From an uncultured bacterium (GTDB lineage Bacteria > Actinomycetota > Coriobacteriia > Coriobacteriales > Eggerthellaceae): a stretch of 7,817 bases of DNA. The stretch is taken from contig CALADF010000057.1 in assembly GCA_937890835.1 (NCBI GenBank), forward strand, positions 1-7,817, given 5' to 3'. A model generated the notes under the pieces. That model was not told where the DNA came from. It saw only the letters and a program-made list of their open reading frames with translations, and searched no databases. Both the position numbers and the translations under genes were made by a program. Each line of letters opens with the position of its first letter. The first letter of the stretch is position 1. Below, piece by piece: positions 6,676 through 7,817 of the stretch.

Positions 6676-6707
6676 ACATGACGGATTTCCGTCATGTCAT
6701 GACGAAT
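6676..6707. promoter_or_regulatory. 22-bp perfect palindrome plus third half-site: candidate operator
   Basis: ACATGACGGA at 6676-6685 and its exact reverse complement at 6688-6697 flank two bases. A further copy of one half-site, CATGACGAAT with one mismatch, begins at 6698, exactly 21 bases (two helical turns) after the first. It lies about 70 bases upstream of the broken RelB/DinJ-like antitoxin gene. Such antitoxins normally repress their own promoter through a palindrome, so this is probably its operator. No convincing promoter hexamers accompany it; CATATT at 6661-6666 is a weak -10 candidate. Confidence 0.5.
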
Positions 6708-6762
6708 CCCCAGAAAATCCCGCCTCCTGCACGTACGATTCCATGCAACGAACTCATAAGGC

Positions 6763-6769
6763 AAGGAGG
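6763..6769 (+). promoter_or_regulatory. Perfect ribosome binding site of the broken antitoxin gene
   Basis: AAGGAGG is followed by five bases and the ATG at 6775. The intact site shows that the METVNVTVRM frame is the genuine N-terminus of the antitoxin. Confidence 0.75.
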
Positions 6770-6774
6770 TCCGC

Positions 6775-7022
6775 ATGGAGACGGTCAACGTCACCGTACG
6801 TATGGAAAGCAGACGAGGGACGATGCGGCGATGCCCTTCTCGGAGCTCGGCGTCAGTACCACCCAGGCGATCAACATGTTTCTCAAGCAGGCAGTGAGGG
6901 AGCAGAGGATCCCCTTCGAGGTCGCCGCCAGGCCGGCCGTGGGCCATCGAGCCGAGAGTCTGGAGGAGCAGAACCGGCTGACCGCATCGACCGCCGCGTC
7001 CTCGGAACCCTTTCACCCCTAA
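6775..7022 (+). pseudogene. RelB/DinJ-family antitoxin broken by a frameshift
   Basis: The ATG frame begins METVNVTVRMES, the canonical start of DinJ/RelB-type ribbon-helix-helix antitoxins. It then degenerates into arginine-rich sequence and stops at 6895-6897 after 40 residues. The family's remaining sequence continues in another frame: FSELGVSTTQAINMFLKQAVREQRIPFEV from 6837, ending at the TAA at 7020-7022. Restoring one base between about 6810 and 6836 joins the two parts into an 82-residue protein with exactly the usual 21 residues before FSELG. A single-base deletion is therefore the simplest explanation. No RelE/YafQ-type toxin gene follows. The protein would have been the antitoxin and autorepressor of a type II toxin-antitoxin pair; here it is an orphan remnant. 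A sequencing error cannot be excluded. Programmed frameshifting is unlikely, since no canonical slippery heptamer is present. Confidence 0.8.
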
Positions 7023-7033
7023 GCGGTCAAGAC

Positions 7034-7061
7034 TTCGCAAGTAGAATTCATGTGCTATAAT
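7034..7061 (+). promoter_or_regulatory. Extended -10 promoter of the small RNA/HEPN module
   Basis: A perfect -10 TATAAT (7056-7061) is preceded by TGC, an extended -10. A -35 candidate TTCGCA (7034-7039, 4 of 6 matches) lies 16 bases upstream. Five-base arms CATGT (7049-7053) and ACATG (7063-7067) form an inverted repeat centred on the -10, which may be an operator. Transcription should begin near 7068, immediately before the hairpin. Confidence 0.75.
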
Positions 7062-7067
7062 TACATG

Positions 7068-7120
7068 TTAGTTAGCCCCGGTACGACCGCTGATTCAAGT
7101 CGCCGGGGCTCAATTGTTTT
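7068..7120 (+). ncRNA. Small hairpin RNA with terminator-like end upstream of the HEPN gene
   Basis: From the predicted transcription start the RNA folds into an outer stem AGCCCCGG/CCGGGGCT (7074-7081 with 7103-7110, 8 bp). A two-base bulge (7082-7083) leads to an inner stem CGAC/GTCG (7084-7087 with 7099-7102) closing an 11-base loop at 7088-7098. CAATTGTTTT follows and can serve as a T-run, so the stem may end most transcripts. The HEPN gene's ribosome binding site begins only three bases later. Candidate structured RNAs are known upstream of AbiF-type genes, and type III toxin-antitoxin loci place an RNA antitoxin and a leaky terminator before the toxin; the layout here matches. Alternatives are a plain attenuator or a terminator of upstream read-through. 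Structure is seen; the antitoxin role is inferred. Confidence 0.55.
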
Positions 7121-7137
7121 CTGAGGAAAGGTCTCCC

Positions 7138-7817
7138 ATGCCGAACGCTCCGAAGATAGACCGGGCGCACGTCATATCGTGGCTTTCTGAACCGAGATAT
7201 AGCAAATATCTCGAAGTAACGCGTGGCGATGACGCCGTCGCCCTCGACCTCTACCTCTGGAACATCGGCCTTGCGCAGGCCGTCTTGAAAGACGTTTCGT
7301 TCTTTGAGGTCGCCCTCAGGAACGTGTACGACAGGGCAATATCCTCCACTTGGAGCGGGTCCGACCACTGGCTGCTCGACGACGCCTCTCCCGTAAGGCG
7401 CCCAATCCTCAGGACGAATAAGCGCGGACAGGTCAACGACGCCAACCGACTGAACAGGAATTCGATTGACCACCTGAGAAACGGCCTTCGCGAGAACGCG
7501 ACCGCGGACGACATCGTCTCGAACCTAACGCTGGGCTTCTGGGCCCACATGACGGACCGCAGCCATGAACGCGATTTGTGGATCCCAATCATCCATAAGG
7601 CATGGCCAAAGGGAGCAGACCGAAACGACGTTAATGAACGGATAGCGGGAATCAACAAGATCCGCAATCGCGCCGCTCACCACGAACACCTCTTCGCGCA
7701 TGCGGGATGCGAATGCGGGACTTTGCGATCGTGCCGAGACGCCGCTTTGCTGTTCGCCCAGCTTGAGCCAATTGCACACAGCTATGTTTACAAGGAAAGC
7801 ATCAATAGATGCTCGGT
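7138..7817 (+). CDS. Abi-like HEPN-domain protein, C-terminus beyond the window
   Basis: An uninterrupted frame of 226 codons runs off the right edge. It begins at an ATG eight bases or less after GAGGAAAG (7123-7130). The translation has the pattern of the Abi-like family: WLSEPRYSKYL at 15-25, ALDLYLWNIGLAQAVLKDVSFFEVALRN at about 35-62, GFWAHM at 133-138, and IRNRAAHHEHLF at 175-186. The last holds the HEPN signature R-x4-H (R176 to H181), the usual catalytic pair of RNA-cleaving HEPN toxins. Known members are linked to abortive phage infection, so the likely role is growth arrest by RNA cleavage in the cytosol (inference). A hairpin RNA lies directly upstream and may restrain it. Composition is visibly less GC-rich than guaA, with AT-rich codons such as ATA and AAA, which suggests transfer. 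Whether it belongs to the AbiF subgroup proper cannot be decided here, because the YYRLSGY-type motif of classical Abi_2 proteins was not seen. Confidence 0.78.
   Translation, partial: MPNAPKIDRAHVISWLSEPRYSKYLEVTRGDDAVALDLYLWNIGLAQAVLKDVSFFEVALRNVYDRAISSTWSGSDHWLLDDASPVRRPILRTNKRGQVNDANRLNRNSIDHLRNGLRENATADDIVSNLTLGFWAHMTDRSHERDLWIPIIHKAWPKGADRNDVNERIAGINKIRNRAAHHEHLFAHAGCECGTLRSCRDAALLFAQLEPIAHSYVYKESINRCS

Noticed and set aside
6555..6774. In-frame upstream extension of the antitoxin C-terminal frame, starting near the guaA stop
   Set aside because: It translates through the palindromes and has no ribosome binding site; the genuine start is the ATG at 6775 in the other frame.
6801..6836. 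Programmed -1 frameshifting to make the full antitoxin
   Set aside because: No canonical X-XXY-YYZ slippery heptamer or strong following stem is visible; a one-base deletion explains the break more simply.
7090..7110. tRNA-like segment (TTCAAGT resembles a T-loop)
   Set aside because: The flanking bases do not form a 5-bp T-stem (A against C at the closing pair), and there is no anticodon arm, acceptor stem or CCA.
7072..7473. 133-codon minus-strand frame opposite the HEPN gene
   Set aside because: It ends inside the hairpin region and is antisense to a recognised Abi-like protein.
1..7817. CRISPR array, insertion sequence or transposase
   Set aside because: No regularly spaced repeats, no transposase motifs and no terminal inverted repeats bounding a gene were found.

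Overview
The window looks like a chromosomal segment of a high-GC actinobacterium, most likely a gut-type anaerobe of the Coriobacteriia (Eggerthella/Gordonibacter/Adlercreutzia-like). This rests on GC-rich third positions, strong AAGGAGG-type ribosome binding sites, GTG and TTG starts, and the style of GuaA and TcdA. The taxonomic call is an inference from sequence character, not from a marker comparison.

Left part (1-3450): tcdA, a tRNA t6A dehydratase of the ThiF/E1 fold, runs rightwards. It meets a leftward metal-efflux operon tail to tail, and the two stop codons overlap in one TTAA. The operon reads from a sigma70-type promoter at about 3449: an ArsR/SmtB repressor, then a free-standing CxxC heavy-metal-associated (HMA) protein, then a Zn/Cd/Pb-type P1B ATPase without its own HMA domain. 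A TATGA-N8-TCATA operator candidate covers the probable transcription start, so the repressor most likely controls its own operon. The logic would be: metal enters, ArsR releases the promoter, the HMA protein binds the ion, and the ATPase exports it.

Middle part (3450-6637): about 270 bases show no recognisable feature. Then come a LacX-type aldose-1-epimerase-like gene, starting at a TTG behind a perfect ribosome binding site, and guaA (GMP synthase), starting at GTG. guaA is followed by a 39-base near-perfect palindrome, probably its terminator.

Right part (6638-7817): this is accessory DNA. It holds a 22-bp perfect palindrome with an extra half-site, a RelB/DinJ-type antitoxin gene broken by a one-base frameshift with no toxin gene behind it, and the most interesting item. 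That item is an extended -10 promoter, followed at once by a small terminator-like hairpin RNA, followed by an Abi-like HEPN protein with an R-x4-H motif that runs off the right edge. Promoter, structured RNA, terminator and HEPN toxin in this order is the layout expected of an RNA-antitoxin/abortive-infection module.
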